A stretch of 64,000 nt of DNA from JAENWD01 sp963837165 (GCA_963837165.1 CAWIMD010000004.1:434001-498000); one strand, 5' to 3'; counted from the stretch's first letter, positions 45,701 through 54,220 are shown. Notes: generated by a model from the letters alone, not told the origin. Made by a program: numbers and translations.

Positions 45701-46473
45701 GCGAACTGCACCTTCTCCCAGCGCCGCAGCTCGTCGCGCAGCCGCTGGTAGCGCCGCGCCTTGGCGGCCTGGCGCTTCAGGCTGCCGCGCTGCTTTTCGA
45801 CCTCGAACACGATGTCGTCGATGCGCGTGAGGTTCTGCTGAGCGGCCTCGAGCTTGAGCTCGGCCGAGCGCCGGCGCGCCTTGTACTTCGTGATCCCGGC
45901 GGCCTCTTCGATGAGCTGACGCCGGTCCGTGGGCCGCGAGGAGAGGATCATCCCGATCTTGCCCTGCTCGATGATGGCGTAGGCCTTCGCGCCGAGGCCG
46001 GTGTCCATCAGCAGCTCGTGGATGTCCTTGAGCCGGCAGTGCTCGCCGTCGATGAGGTACTCGCTCTCGCCCGACCGGTAGAGCCGGCGGATGAGCTCCA
46101 CGTCACGGCCGACCGGCACGAAGGCCGCGATGTCGTCCGGCAGCGGCGCCATCGTGCCGTGGCCGTTGCCGCTGGCGATCGCCGGACCGTGACCGTCGGC
46201 CGGCGCGCTCGTCACGTCCGCGAGTCGCAGCCGCACTTCCGCTGTCGCGGTCGGCTTGCGCACGTCCGATCCGTTGAAGATCACGTCCTCCATCCGCTCA
46301 CCGCGAAGGCTCTTGGCGCTCTGCTCGCCCAGCACCCAGGTGATCGCGTCGGCGACGTTGCTCTTCCCGCAGCCGTTCGGCCCGACGATCGCCGTCACGC
46401 CGCGATCGAAGGCCAGCTCGGATCGATCGGAGAAGGACTTGAAACCGGCAATTTCGAGACGCTCGAGCCGCAT
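42727..46473 (-). CDS. smc: Chromosome segregation protein SMC
   Basis: An ATPase that organises and segregates the chromosome with ScpAB. The protein has 1248 residues, slightly longer than the usual 1180. The N-terminal head has Walker A GPNGCGKSNVADAI. Two long coiled coils surround a hinge at about 530-680, with the segment GAVADWLEVDRRYERAVEALAGD-like and a Gly-rich GGGRREGRGIL turn. The C-terminal head has the signature LLSGGEKALTAIALMFAIFK and Walker B PFCLLDEIDAPLDDANI. An acidic Glu/Asp-rich linker (about 985-1030) before the second head is the likely source of the extra length. The ATG at 46473 fits the normal start. Confidence 0.95.
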   Translation of the reverse strand: MRLERLEIAGFKSFSDRSELAFDRGVTAIVGPNGCGKSNVADAITWVLGEQSAKSLRGERMEDVIFNGSDVRKPTATAEVRLRLADVTSAPADGHGPAIASGNGHGTMAPLPDDIAAFVPVGRDVELIRRLYRSGESEYLIDGEHCRLKDIHELLMDTGLGAKAYAIIEQGKIGMILSSRPTDRRQLIEEAAGITKYKARRRSAELKLEAAQQNLTRIDDIVFEVEKQRGSLKRQAAKARRYQRLRDELRRWEKVQFARKFRELAGTIETTRHRLAGAREREEAAHARVAAVEASLSGLRIEVAEADVRATAARDRAHEHELEIRRTEQQVELNRQHIGALGTRIAEIEREVAALEARREPQRGELDARRDAAARAETARGEAAAHLVAEQEAQQLAARDIEGLEGDVETARHDVFGLISQTSALEHAMDSAAAARERAQESLARLDVEETDLRVESQHLAEERLAAEQGLDAARAALQRTRESRAALEGDLATARAAQAALDQALRTREHELAALTARLTSLEELEAARAGFTDAARVVLAEANGSVQQHGAVADWLEVDRRYERAVEALAGDLLQHVVVPTHAHAAAGLELLRDQGAGRCGFVVVSDPVAGRDALADIAGLQPVTAVARAIGPHAATIDGLLPRGYIADSFDAAVAAGRATGASVATLDGDLVRGAHVVVGGGRREGRGILATKGEIRELRTRLDVERGAVAALAADAVQAAARVSATADAVQARGAELHEHEKAIVAFEAAVTRTREDGLRLGRKGEMLTIERRRSDEEIARIDERHAEARESTAAIEVRRREAEARFEAAQQRLAAAREHVEALAHRAAEARASHAALVERATAIAAEIVRLEEAARELEERLAVRAAEQVQKAEEQAALDVATAEALARLDRAVGALDALRHDVRAAEDAAATLRTRVDAEEAGVREARDGLDDARSAASALEVARATSESDLAHLEASCAETVHASLGDVLAEVDELERDGDVVPDVTALEAAGEDDEADEEEGGAIAAGTPAVEGVAVADAPPAPPRILTAEDAITGLRDKIDRLGPVNMMAIEQFDELEARHEFLTTQRKDLVDSIAATNEAIRRIDETSKTRFQEAFQAINQNFQGTFSTLFGGGRAGLTLLDESDPLESGIDIVASPPGKRLQSVQLLSGGEKALTAIALMFAIFKYKPSPFCLLDEIDAPLDDANIGRFVEMLKAMLHHTQFILITHNRKTMEIADRLYGVTMEEPGVSRLISVRLN

Positions 46474-46760
46474 GCCACTCCTCAGTACGTCGGTACGTCA
46501 GTCACGACGACCCGCGGGCGCCCCGGCCATGCCGGCACGAGGCCGGTGGCAGGACACGCCGCGCCAGCTCCTCTCGCAGCCGCTGGGACAGGTGCGGAAG
46601 ACAGGTCTCGTCGGTTCGGGAATACGCCCGGACACAATGACTGGCGCCGCCGGTCCTTTCACACCCCGGGAGGGGGCATGGCCCCGGGACCGGCCAGATT
46701 GCGCGCCAGTGTAGCAAGGCCTACCAGTAGTGGCAAGCCGGAAGAAGGACCCAACGCCTT
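46474..46760. other. Spacer upstream of smc with no recognised gene
   Basis: About 290 bases between smc and the array that follows the S41 protease. It holds a short irregular iteration of GTACGTCG/GTACGTCA (46483-46508) just before the smc start, and a 71-codon minus frame (46502-46717) with no recognisable family and no clear ribosome-binding site. The smc promoter should be here, but I cannot identify it with confidence. Confidence 0.4.
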
Positions 46761-46911
46761 GTAGGAGGATGGGAAGAGGATGGGAGGATGGGACGATAGG
46801 AGGATGGGAGGATGGGAGGATGGGGAAATCGCCCCGTTCTCCTATCCTCCCATCCTCCTATCCTCCCATCCTCCTGTCCTCCTACTCCTCCTATACCCTC
46901 CCATCCTCCTA
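46761..46911. repeat. Two-armed octad array (family G), AGGATGGG
   Basis: The left arm (46761-46825) has AGGATGGG octads with variants such as ACGATAGG. An 11-base GAAATCGCCCC loop region separates it from the right arm (46837-46911), which consists of CCCATCCT and CCTATCCT units of opposite polarity. The arms can pair over more than 50 bases. The stop codon (TAG) of the S41 protease gene lies within the right arm. Confidence 0.9.
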
Positions 46912-48531
46912 CCGCAGCCGCGCCGACTTCGACCTGGACAGCTCCGTGAGCTGTTCGGCCTCCTTGAACAGGCTCAACGCGAATTGGGCCTGCGGGTCGG
47001 TCTCGGTCAGGTGCTGTCGCGCGGTTTCCACGCCGAACAGGGACAAGTCGAGGTCGTAACGCACCATGGCCCTGATGAACGGCAGGTCGGCGTCCCACGC
47101 CGGCTCGTCCACCGTCAGCCCGCTCTCGGTGACGAACGTCTTGAACTCGCCGAGCATGCGATCGGTCACGGCGAAGTCCGGCGCGAGGTACTCGCGGTTC
47201 TTGCCACCGGCGCCGGGCCGTGTATCGCCGACGGCGGAGAACCGCTGGGCGAAGCCGGAGAACAACTGGCGCGCGTAGACCGTGCGCCCGAAGTGCGAGG
47301 GGTTGAAGCCCTCGATCGGCCCGTCGAGCCGCCGATCGGGCTCGATGCCGCCGCCGCCGTACACCCGCCGCCCGCTGTCGGTGTACTTCAGGTCCTTGGG
47401 ATCGTGCGGCCGCTCATCGTCCTGATCGCGCAGCGTGTACGTCAGGTACTCGTCGAAGGTGCCGTCCCACGGGCGCTGGATCAGGCGGCCGCTCGGCGTG
47501 TAATAGCGCGCGGTCGTCAGCGCGAGCCCGGCGCCCTCGCTGATGCGGTAGATCGACTGCACGAGCGCCTTGCCGAATGTCGTCTCGCCGACAATGAGCG
47601 CGCGATCGTGATCCTGGAGAGCGCCCGACACGATCTCCGACGCGCTGGCGGAGTTGCGGTTCACCAGCACGATGAGCGGCAGTGTCGTGTAGTCGCTCTC
47701 CTCGGTCGCGTTGTAGTCCTGGTCGGAGTTGGCGACGCGTCCGCGCGTGTACACGATCAGATCGCCCTTCTTCAGGAAGCGGTTGGCGACGTGAATCGCC
47801 TGATCGAGCGGACCGCCGGGATTGCCCCGGATGTCGAGCAGCAGCCGCTTCATGCCCTTGCCGCGCATCTCGTCCAGCGCGCGGCCGAGATCGCGGTCGG
47901 TGTTCTCGGCGAAGTCCTGCAAGCGGATGTACCCGGTCTGTCCGTCCACCATGAAGGCGGCCGGAATCGTCGGGATGTTGATCTCGTCGCGCGTCACCGC
48001 GATCGGGATCAGGCCCTCGAAGCCCGAGCGCTTGATCGAGACCTGCACCGACGTGCCCTTCGGCCCGCGCAGCTTCCGCACCGCCTGATCGCTCGTCCAG
48101 CCCTTCGCGTCCTCGTCGTCGATCTTCGAGATGATGTCGCCGCGCCGGATGCCCTGCTTGTACGCGGGGGAGCCCTCGAACAGCGACTGGACCGTGATGT
48201 CGCCGTCGATCACCTGGATCGTGATGCCGAGCCCGTAGTAGTGACCTTCCTGCCGCTCGCGCAGCTGCGCGTAGGCACGAGGGTCCATGAAATTCGAGTG
48301 CGGGTCGAGCGTCTGGAGCATGCCCGAAATCGCGCTGTAGACCAGCCGATCGGACTCGACCTTCTTGTCGACGTATTTCGACTCGACGGCCGCCAGCGCC
48401 GCCGAGAACGTGCGGTAGTCGTCCTGCAGACGATCCTGGGAGGCGGCGACGCTGCGGCCCATCAACCCGCCAATCACGGCGGAGGCGGCGATGGTCAGTG
48501 CGCCTACGGGAAGAAGCCGGGAACGAGCCAT
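46909..48531 (-). CDS. S41-family C-terminal processing peptidase (Ctp)
   Basis: A periplasmic, membrane-anchored serine protease that trims C-termini of exported proteins. The protein has 540 residues. An N-terminal membrane segment (about 8-29) is followed by a helical region, a PDZ domain (about 95-180, GLGITIQVIDGDITVQSLFEG, quoted to 20 or fewer: GLGITIQVIDGDITV) and the catalytic domain with LLLDIRGNPGGPLDQA. By spacing, the Ser296/Lys321 dyad is in NRNSASASEIV and TTFGKALVQS. The ATG at 48531 gives the signal-like start; a TTG five codons upstream is unlikely. It is divergent from tatA. Confidence 0.9.
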   Translation of the reverse strand: MARSRLLPVGALTIAASAVIGGLMGRSVAASQDRLQDDYRTFSAALAAVESKYVDKKVESDRLVYSAISGMLQTLDPHSNFMDPRAYAQLRERQEGHYYGLGITIQVIDGDITVQSLFEGSPAYKQGIRRGDIISKIDDEDAKGWTSDQAVRKLRGPKGTSVQVSIKRSGFEGLIPIAVTRDEINIPTIPAAFMVDGQTGYIRLQDFAENTDRDLGRALDEMRGKGMKRLLLDIRGNPGGPLDQAIHVANRFLKKGDLIVYTRGRVANSDQDYNATEESDYTTLPLIVLVNRNSASASEIVSGALQDHDRALIVGETTFGKALVQSIYRISEGAGLALTTARYYTPSGRLIQRPWDGTFDEYLTYTLRDQDDERPHDPKDLKYTDSGRRVYGGGGIEPDRRLDGPIEGFNPSHFGRTVYARQLFSGFAQRFSAVGDTRPGAGGKNREYLAPDFAVTDRMLGEFKTFVTESGLTVDEPAWDADLPFIRAMVRYDLDLSLFGVETARQHLTETDPQAQFALSLFKEAEQLTELSRSKSARLR

Positions 48532-48599
48532 GCTTGATGCTAGCAAATAACCCCTGTACCAGCAATGATTTCCGCCCTCTTTCGGGGAACCGACCTACC

Positions 48600-48629
48600 T
48601 TGACCGGAGACGAGCCGCGTCCCTATAAT
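48600..48629 (+). promoter_or_regulatory. Strong sigma-70-type promoter of tatA
   Basis: TTGACC at 48600-48605 and a perfect TATAAT at 48624-48629 are 18 bases apart. This gives a leader of about 30 bases with a GGAG before the tatA ATG at 48666. It is one of the two best promoter matches in the window. Confidence 0.75.
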
Positions 48630-48665
48630 GTGAAGGTCGGTCCACCTTCTCTGGAGCTCGTACAA

Positions 48666-48953
48666 ATGTTCGGTTCTATCGGCATGCCGGAGCTGATCGT
48701 CATTTTCGTGATCGCCCTGATCATCTTCGGCCCGCGCAAGCTGCCGGAGCTGGGTCGCTCGCTCGGGCGCAGCATCAACGAGTTCAAGCGCGCGTCGAAC
48801 GAGTTGAAGAACACGCTCGAAGAGGAGATCCGGCTCGAGGATCAGAAGCCGGCCGAACCGGCCAAGGCCGCCGCTGCCGCGGCCCCCGCACCTGCCTCGA
48901 CGGTGCCGGCTGACGACCAGTCGGTCTCGCGCTCGTCGGGCACTACCGCCTGA
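48666..48953 (+). CDS. tatA: Sec-independent protein translocase TatA
   Basis: Forms the pore of the Tat export system for folded proteins. The protein has 95 residues. MFGSIGMPELIVIFVIALIIFGPRKLPELG (read as FGSIGMPELIVIFVIALII, then FGPRKLPELGRSLG) shows the short membrane helix, hinge and amphipathic helix. The C-terminal 40 residues are acidic then Ala/Pro-rich. TatB proteins are longer, so TatA is preferred; organisms of this kind often use one TatA/B-type protein with TatC. tatC follows after 12 bases. Confidence 0.92.
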   Translation: MFGSIGMPELIVIFVIALIIFGPRKLPELGRSLGRSINEFKRASNELKNTLEEEIRLEDQKPAEPAKAAAAAAPAPASTVPADDQSVSRSSGTTA

Positions 48954-48965
48954 GTCGTCCGCGCG

Positions 48966-49781
48966 ATGGCGCTCATTCCGTTCCCCGGGGCCGGCTCGGC
49001 CCAGCGGTTGCCCGACGACGACCCGGACGACAATCTCGACCCCACGGAGTCGTCCGGCGGCAAGATGTCGTTCCTGGAGCATCTCGACGAGCTCCGGCGG
49101 CGTCTCGTGGTCTCCGTGTCGGCCATCGTGGTCGGCTTCCTGATCTGCCTGCTCTTCATCGACCGCATCTTCGGGTTCATCATGCGGCCGCTGCAGGCGA
49201 TCCTCCCCGACGGCGGCCGGCTCGTTTACACCGAGCCGACCGAAGCCTTCATGCTCCAGCTGAAGGTCGCCGGGCTGGCAGGCGTCGTCCTGGCCGCGCC
49301 GGTGATCATGTGGCAGCTCTGGCTGTTCATCGCACCGGGGCTCTATTCGCGTGAGAAGCGGTTCGCGGCGCCGTTCGTCCTCTTCTCGACCATCTCGTTC
49401 GTGGCCGGGGCCGCCTTCTCCCACTACGTGGTGTTCCCCGCCGCCTGGAAGTTCTTCGCCAGCTTCAACAACGACTACCTGCAGTTCCTGCCCAAGGTGT
49501 CGGAAGCCTTCGGCCTCTACGCGTACATGCTGCTTGCCTTCGGCATCATCTTCCAGATGCCGACGCTCGTCCTGGCGCTTGCCCGCATGGGTATGGTGAC
49601 CGCCGGCTTCCTCTGGCGGCATACGAAATACGCGGTCCTCATCATCTTCATCCTCGCCGCCGTCATCACCCCCTCGAGCGACGTCGTCAACCAGACGCTC
49701 ATGGCCGGGCCGATGATCGTCCTCTACCTGCTCAGCATCGGCATCGCCTGGATATTCGGCCGGAAGCGTACCGCTGACTAG
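48966..49781 (+). CDS. tatC: Sec-independent protein translocase TatC
   Basis: The twin-arginine receptor of the Tat system. The protein has 271 residues: a 35-residue Pro/Asp-rich cytoplasmic leader, then the family start SFLEHLDELRRRLVVSV. Six membrane helices follow, at about residues 43-63, 95-130, 135-165, 180-205, 215-232 and 240-260. The conserved FVLFSTISFVAGAAFSHYVVFP and a second SEAFGLY loop (VSEAFGLYAYMLLAFGIIFQMP in part) are present. It is cotranscribed with tatA. A short irregular GCTGG/GCTAATT iteration begins at the stop codon. Confidence 0.94.
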   Translation: MALIPFPGAGSAQRLPDDDPDDNLDPTESSGGKMSFLEHLDELRRRLVVSVSAIVVGFLICLLFIDRIFGFIMRPLQAILPDGGRLVYTEPTEAFMLQLKVAGLAGVVLAAPVIMWQLWLFIAPGLYSREKRFAAPFVLFSTISFVAGAAFSHYVVFPAAWKFFASFNNDYLQFLPKVSEAFGLYAYMLLAFGIIFQMPTLVLALARMGMVTAGFLWRHTKYAVLIIFILAAVITPSSDVVNQTLMAGPMIVLYLLSIGIAWIFGRKRTAD

Positions 49782-49815
49782 CTGGAATCCGCTAATTGCT
49801 GAGTTGCTGGGAGTT
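49781..49815. repeat. Short irregular GCTNNNT iteration after tatC (family K)
   Basis: GCTGGAATCC, GCTAATT, GCTGAGTT and GCTGGGAGTT follow each other, the first overlapping the tatC TAG. It is less regular than the other arrays and could be chance. Confidence 0.4.
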
Positions 49816-49820
49816 ACGCT

Positions 49821-49849
49821 TTGACTGTCCGTTCAAGAGGACGTAGAAT
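49821..49849 (+). promoter_or_regulatory. Strong promoter of the OmpA-type porin gene
   Basis: TTGACT at 49821-49826 and TAGAAT at 49844-49849 are exactly 17 bases apart. Transcription would start near 49857, giving a leader of about 30 bases with GGGAG (49873-49877) before the ATG at 49887. This rules out an upstream in-frame start at 49821, which is the -35 box itself. Confidence 0.75.
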
Positions 49850-49886
49850 AGCCCCCGATGCACGATCATCCCGGGAGCGTGGCGAC

Positions 49887-51584
49887 ATGCGAAAACTGCT
49901 GAGGTTGGCGGCGATTTGCGCCGTGATCGGGTCCTCGACCGGCGCCTACGCGCAGTCGACCCCGCCCGAGCCCGCGCAGCCGGCTTCATCCACGTCGCCG
50001 GACACGGGCACCTCGACCGACACACGCCCGGCGACGAATACCTTCCTTGGCGATACGGGACTCTGGTTCGTCCCGACCGGTGAGGTGCTCCCGCAGAAGA
50101 AGGCTTCCGGCGGCTTCTACTACGTCAACCAGGATTTCGTCGAAGCGTTCGCCGACGTGGCCGACTTCGCCGGTGTCGCGGCGTACGGCCTCGGCAACCG
50201 CGCCGAGATCTTCGGCGCCTTCGACTTCTACCGTCGCATCGACGCCGATCGCCGGCCCGTGCTCTCGGGCGGCGTGCCGGTCGAGTACCCGAACTTCGCC
50301 TCGGGCTGGCAGACCGGCGTCGGCGACATCTTCGTCGGCGCCAAGGTCAACCTGGCATCGCAGGCCGACCAGAAGCCCGCGGCCTTCGGCGTGCGCGGGA
50401 TCCTGAAGCTGCCCTCGGCCAGCTATGACTCCGGCCTGGGCAGCGGCAAGGTCGGCTTTCTGGCCGACGCCATCGTCAGCAAGGAAGTCAACGAGCGCGT
50501 CGAGGTGTCGGGGTTCGCGGGATTCGCGGCGCGGCAGTCCCCCACCGCGCTGGATCTGCCCGCCGGCTTCCGCTACGGTTTCGGCGTGGCCGTCCCGACG
50601 CGCCAGCAGTTCCGGTTCACGGCCGAGGCGTTCGGCGAGAAGTACTTCGACGACACGGTGACGGTGGCTGAACCAACGCCGCTCGGCGCGGACCCGACGC
50701 TCGGCTCGCTGCCGGCATCGTTCACGCTGAAGGATCCGTTCGACGTCCTGCTCGGCGTCGACTGGATCTCCAGGAAGGGCTTCTTCGTGGGCGCCGGCTT
50801 CCGCGCCAACCTCAACTTCGACAGCCGGTCGAGCCTGGTGCCAGGCGCGGCCGATCGCACCGGCGACAACATGGGCGGCCAGGTGCGCCTGGGCTTCCAC
50901 CCCGGCGTGCGAGTCTACACGCCGCCCCCGCCGCCTCCGCCGCCGCCCCCGCCGCCTCCGGCCAACCGGCCGCCGACGGTGAAGGCCCGCTGCGAGCCCT
51001 GCGTGGTGCAGGTGGGCAAGAGCTCGACCGTCACCGCCGACGCCCAGGATCCGGACGGCGACACGCTCACGTACAAGTGGAGCGTGCCCACCGGGTCGCT
51101 CGCGAACCCCGGCGATCGCCAGACCCTCTGGACGGCACCCGAACAGGAAGGCTCTGTGCCGGTGACCGTCACGGTGGACGACGGCAAGGGCGGGACCGCG
51201 ACCGACACGGTCACCATCCAGGTGGTGAAGCCGCCAGTCAAGGAATACAAGTTCGAGGACGTGCACTTCGACTTCGATCGCTATACGCTCAGGCCGGAGG
51301 CCACGCGCGTGCTGGACGAAGCGGTCCGCGCCATGGCCGACAACCCCGAGCTCAAGATCGAGATCGAGGGACACACCTGCAGCATCGGGACGGCGGAGTA
51401 CAACCTCGCCCTCGGCGAGCGCCGGGCGCAGGCCGTCCACGAGTACCTCATCTCGCGCGGCGTCGGTGCCGACCGGCTGAAGACGGTCAGCTACGGCGAG
51501 GAACGGCCGAAGTACGACAACTCACGCGAGGAGACCAGGCGGTTGAATCGCAGGGCCGCGCTGATCGTGCGTCTCACCCAGTAG
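49887..51584 (+). CDS. OmpA-family outer membrane protein with PKD-like and peptidoglycan-binding domains
   Basis: A 565-residue outer membrane protein. The signal peptide is MRKLLRLAAICAVIGSSTG then AYA. A Thr/Ser/Pro linker leads to a beta-barrel region of about 300 residues (50-345). A run of 13 prolines (about residues 347-360), coded by CCG/CCC repeats, joins a PKD or cadherin-like domain (RPPTVKARCEPC, DAQDPDGDTLTYKWSVP). The C-terminal OmpA domain has VHFDFDRYTLRPEATRVLDE and EIEGHTCSIGTAEYNLALGE, with the peptidoglycan-binding Asp and Arg residues conserved (LGERRAQAVHEYL and RLNRRA). It anchors the outer membrane to the wall. A strong promoter precedes it and a terminator follows. 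Confidence 0.88.
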   Translation: MRKLLRLAAICAVIGSSTGAYAQSTPPEPAQPASSTSPDTGTSTDTRPATNTFLGDTGLWFVPTGEVLPQKKASGGFYYVNQDFVEAFADVADFAGVAAYGLGNRAEIFGAFDFYRRIDADRRPVLSGGVPVEYPNFASGWQTGVGDIFVGAKVNLASQADQKPAAFGVRGILKLPSASYDSGLGSGKVGFLADAIVSKEVNERVEVSGFAGFAARQSPTALDLPAGFRYGFGVAVPTRQQFRFTAEAFGEKYFDDTVTVAEPTPLGADPTLGSLPASFTLKDPFDVLLGVDWISRKGFFVGAGFRANLNFDSRSSLVPGAADRTGDNMGGQVRLGFHPGVRVYTPPPPPPPPPPPPPANRPPTVKARCEPCVVQVGKSSTVTADAQDPDGDTLTYKWSVPTGSLANPGDRQTLWTAPEQEGSVPVTVTVDDGKGGTATDTVTIQVVKPPVKEYKFEDVHFDFDRYTLRPEATRVLDEAVRAMADNPELKIEIEGHTCSIGTAEYNLALGERRAQAVHEYLISRGVGADRLKTVSYGEERPKYDNSREETRRLNRRAALIVRLTQ

Positions 51585-51619
51585 CGGCGGCCGAGACCGC
51601 CGCAACGGTGCCCGGACAA

Positions 51620-51656
51620 GGCACGGTTCCCCCCGGAGGGGACCGTGCCTTTTCTT
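51620..51656 (+). terminator. Intrinsic terminator after the OmpA-type gene
   Basis: GGCACGGTTCCC (51620-51631) pairs with GGGGACCGTGCC (51638-51649) over a six-base loop, and TTTTCTT follows. It ends the OmpA-type transcript. Confidence 0.85.
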
Positions 51657-51714
51657 GTCCGGCCTCCCCGCGGCCCTCGTGTCGCGCACGCCCTGCGGAC
51701 CCGAAGCGACGCGC

Positions 51715-51720
51715 TACACT
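51715..51720 (+). promoter_or_regulatory. -10-like hexamer of a leaderless HEAT-repeat gene
   Basis: TACACT at 51715-51720 ends seven bases before the GTG at 51728. No clear -35 box and no ribosome-binding site are seen. Confidence 0.35.
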
Positions 51721-51727
51721 AGAGTCG

Positions 51728-52784
51728 GTGGCCATCCGCAGTTCAGCCAGTCAGGAGGTCCGCCGCCTGGTGGCGGACCTGACCGCTCCAGACGGCCCGG
51801 GATCGGCCCGCCATGACGCCGCTGTCGCGCGCCTGACGGTGATCGGCACCAGGGCGGTCCGGCAGCTGCTCGACGCGCTGGCGTCCGGCGACCGTCCGGA
51901 GGCGCGGGCCAGCCTGCTGCTCGCGCTCGAGGCGATCCCCAATCCGCGCGCCGTCGAGCCCGTCCTCGGCGCCCTCCGGCCCGGCGAAGCGCCCGCGGTC
52001 CGCCGGGCGGCGGCGCGGGCCGCCCGCGGGCTGCTCTCGCTGCCGCAGGGCGCGGGCGTCCTCGATCGGCTCACCGCGCTGGCCCTCGAGCGCACCGAAT
52101 CGCCGGCCCTGCGAGCCCTCGCCCTCGAGGCGCTGGTGTCGCTGCCGGCCCGGACCGTCAGGCCGGTCCTCGACCGCTTGAAGGACGACGCGACACCGGA
52201 GATCCGGGCGGCGCTCCGCCAGCAGGGCGCGGTCGTGGAAGACCCGGTCGCGGACCTGGAGGAAGCCTCTGACGGCTGGCTGCCGAGGGACCCCTCCGCC
52301 GTGCTGCAGCTGGTTGCGCGCGCCGCGGCAGCCGCGCCCCTCTCGACACTGCACCGGCTCGTCGAGCGCGTGCGCTCCAAGGAGGACGAAGGGCGACGCC
52401 CCCGCAGGCGGGACTGGCTTGCCGTCCGTGGCGCGCTGCACCTGGCGCTGGCACGTCGCGGCAGCCGCGTGGCGCTCTACGATCTGCGGGAGGCCGTCGA
52501 GCAGGCGACCGAGCCGCTGCCACCGGACTTCCTGGAGGCGCTGCGGCTCGTCCCGGATCCGACGGTTCTCGAGCCGCTGGCCGCCGCCTACGTGCACTCG
52601 GTGGCCATGCCCGACGCCGAAGCCTGGCGCCGCAGCCTTGCGCAGGTGTTCCAGCAGGTCGTCGAGCAGCTCGGGATCACGCGCCGCCACGGCGCGATGA
52701 AGCGCGTGATGGCCCGCCTGGGGCCGCTCGTGCGCGACCTGGCGCCCGGCGTCAGTACCGACTTCGCGAACCGCGCTTCGGTGA
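51728..52784 (+). CDS. HEAT-repeat protein of unknown function, 3' end disturbed by a one-base insertion
   Basis: A cytoplasmic helical-repeat scaffold, Ala/Leu/Arg-rich, with HEAT-like pairs such as ARASLLLALEAIPNPRAVEP and ALRALALEALVSLPARTVRP. No catalytic motif is visible, and the partner is unknown. As written, the frame runs on to 53200 in antisense to proS. At 52758-52759 the tract TACCGAC appears to contain one extra C. Removing it ends the protein at TGA 52782-52784 after GVSTTSRTALR, giving about 351 residues, and at the same time restores the natural end of proS. The true 3' ends therefore overlap by only 33 bases. Confidence 0.72.
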
Positions 52785-54198
52785 CGGCCGGCGCGTCACA
52801 GCGCACGCAGCTGCCGCCGGGCTCCTGCTCGAACGGCAGGTTGCGGATCGTCGCCTGCGTCTCGGCCTTGATCGCCGCCTCGCACGAGTCCTGCCCGCAC
52901 CACCGCGCGACGACGAAGCCGGGACGGCCCTCCATCACTTCCACGAACTCGGCCCAGTTCGCGACACGCGTGGTGTGGTCGTCCCGGAACGCGAGGGCTC
53001 TGGCGAACAGGTCCCGCTGGATCGCCTCGAGCAGCTCGACGACGCGCGCCGCCAGGCCGTCCATCGGCGCAGGCAGCTTCTCGCGCGTATCGCGGCGCGC
53101 CAGCACCACCTGCCCCTTCTCGATGTCCTTGGGGCCAATCTCGAGCCGGATCGGCACGCCGCGCATCTCCCACTCCGAGAACTTCCAGCCGGGCGTGTAG
53201 GCGTCGCGCGCGTCGAGGAACACGCGCAGGCCGGCGGACTGCAGCGCGGCCTGCACCTGTCTGGCGGGCGGCAGCACCGTCTCCTGCCAGTTCCCGCGCG
53301 GGATGGGCACGATCACCACCTGGTGCGGCGCCACCCGCGGCGGCAGCACCAGCCCGCTGTCGTCGCCGTGGGTCATGATCACGCCGCCAATGAGCCGCGT
53401 GGAGACGCCCCAGGAGGTCGTCCACGCGTATTGCAGCGTCTTGTCGCGGCCCTGGAACTGGATCTCGAACGCACGCGCGAAGTTCTGCCCCAGGTTGTGC
53501 GAAGTGCCCGCCTGGAGCGCCCGCCCGTCGCCCATCAGGGCCTCGATCGAGTAGGTGCGCGAGGCGCCGGCGAACTTCTCGCTGGAGCTTTTCTGGCCGT
53601 CGAGCACGGGCATCGCCAGCACGTCCTCGGCGAACGACTTGTAGACGCCGAGCATCTGCCGCGTTTCCGCTTCCGCTTCCTCCTCGGTCTCGTGTGCCGT
53701 GTGCCCCTCCTGCCACAGGAACTCCGTCGTGCGCAGGAACGGCCGCGTGACCTTCTCCCAGCGGACCACGTTGGCCCACTGGTTGATCAGCACCGGCAGG
53801 TCACGCCAGGACTGGATCCATTTCGCGTACATCGTGCCGATGATGGCTTCCGACGTGGGGCGGATCGCGAGCTTCTCCTCCAGCTTCTCGGTGCCTCCCT
53901 GAGTGACCCACGCCACCTGCGGCGCAAAGCCCTCCACGTGCTCGGCCTCCCGCATGATGAGGCCCTCGGGGATGAACAGCGGGAAGTAGGCGTTCACGTG
54001 GCCGGTGGCCTTGAACCGCGCGTCGAGCTGCTGCTGGATGAGCTCCCAGATCGCGTAGCCGTACGGCCGGATGACCATGCAGCCCTTCACGGGCGAGTAG
54101 TCGGCGAGCTCCGCCCGGCGCACGACGTCGAGATACCAGCGGGAGAAGTCCTCCGACTGGGGGGTGATCTCGGTCACGAACGACTCCTGCTTGGCCAT
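52752..54198 (-). CDS. proS: Prolyl-tRNA synthetase (type 3, archaeal-like)
   Basis: Charges tRNA(Pro). The protein has about 481 residues and is of the short type without the editing insert, starting MAKQESFVTEITPQSEDFSRWY (read as AKQESFVTEITPQSEDF). Motif 2 is in TRPFLRTTEFLWQEGHTAH and motif 3 region in STRLIGGVIMTHGDDSGLVL. The anticodon-binding domain follows, then the type-3 C-terminal domain with Cys-containing zinc-like motifs (GQDSCEAAI, CVRCDAPAV). It should end FAKSY. One extra base at 52758-52759 shifts the last codon, so the frame as given reads on to 52588 and adds about 55 unrelated residues. It shares an operon with nadB (22-base gap). Confidence 0.92.
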
Positions 54199-54220
54199 CT
54201 CTCGTCGGGCTCCTGATCGA

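Noticed and set aside
46502..46717. 71-codon minus-strand frame upstream of smc
   Set aside because: No family similarity, no ribosome-binding site, and overlaps the expected smc promoter region.
42820..46764. A 1314-codon open frame antisense to smc
   Set aside because: High GC leaves stop-free frames opposite a gene; composition is repetitive (Arg/Gly/Asp), no family is recognised, and smc on the other strand is complete.
49821..49886. Longer OmpA-type protein from TTG 49821
   Set aside because: The TTG is the -35 box of a strong promoter, and the signal peptide starts at 49887.
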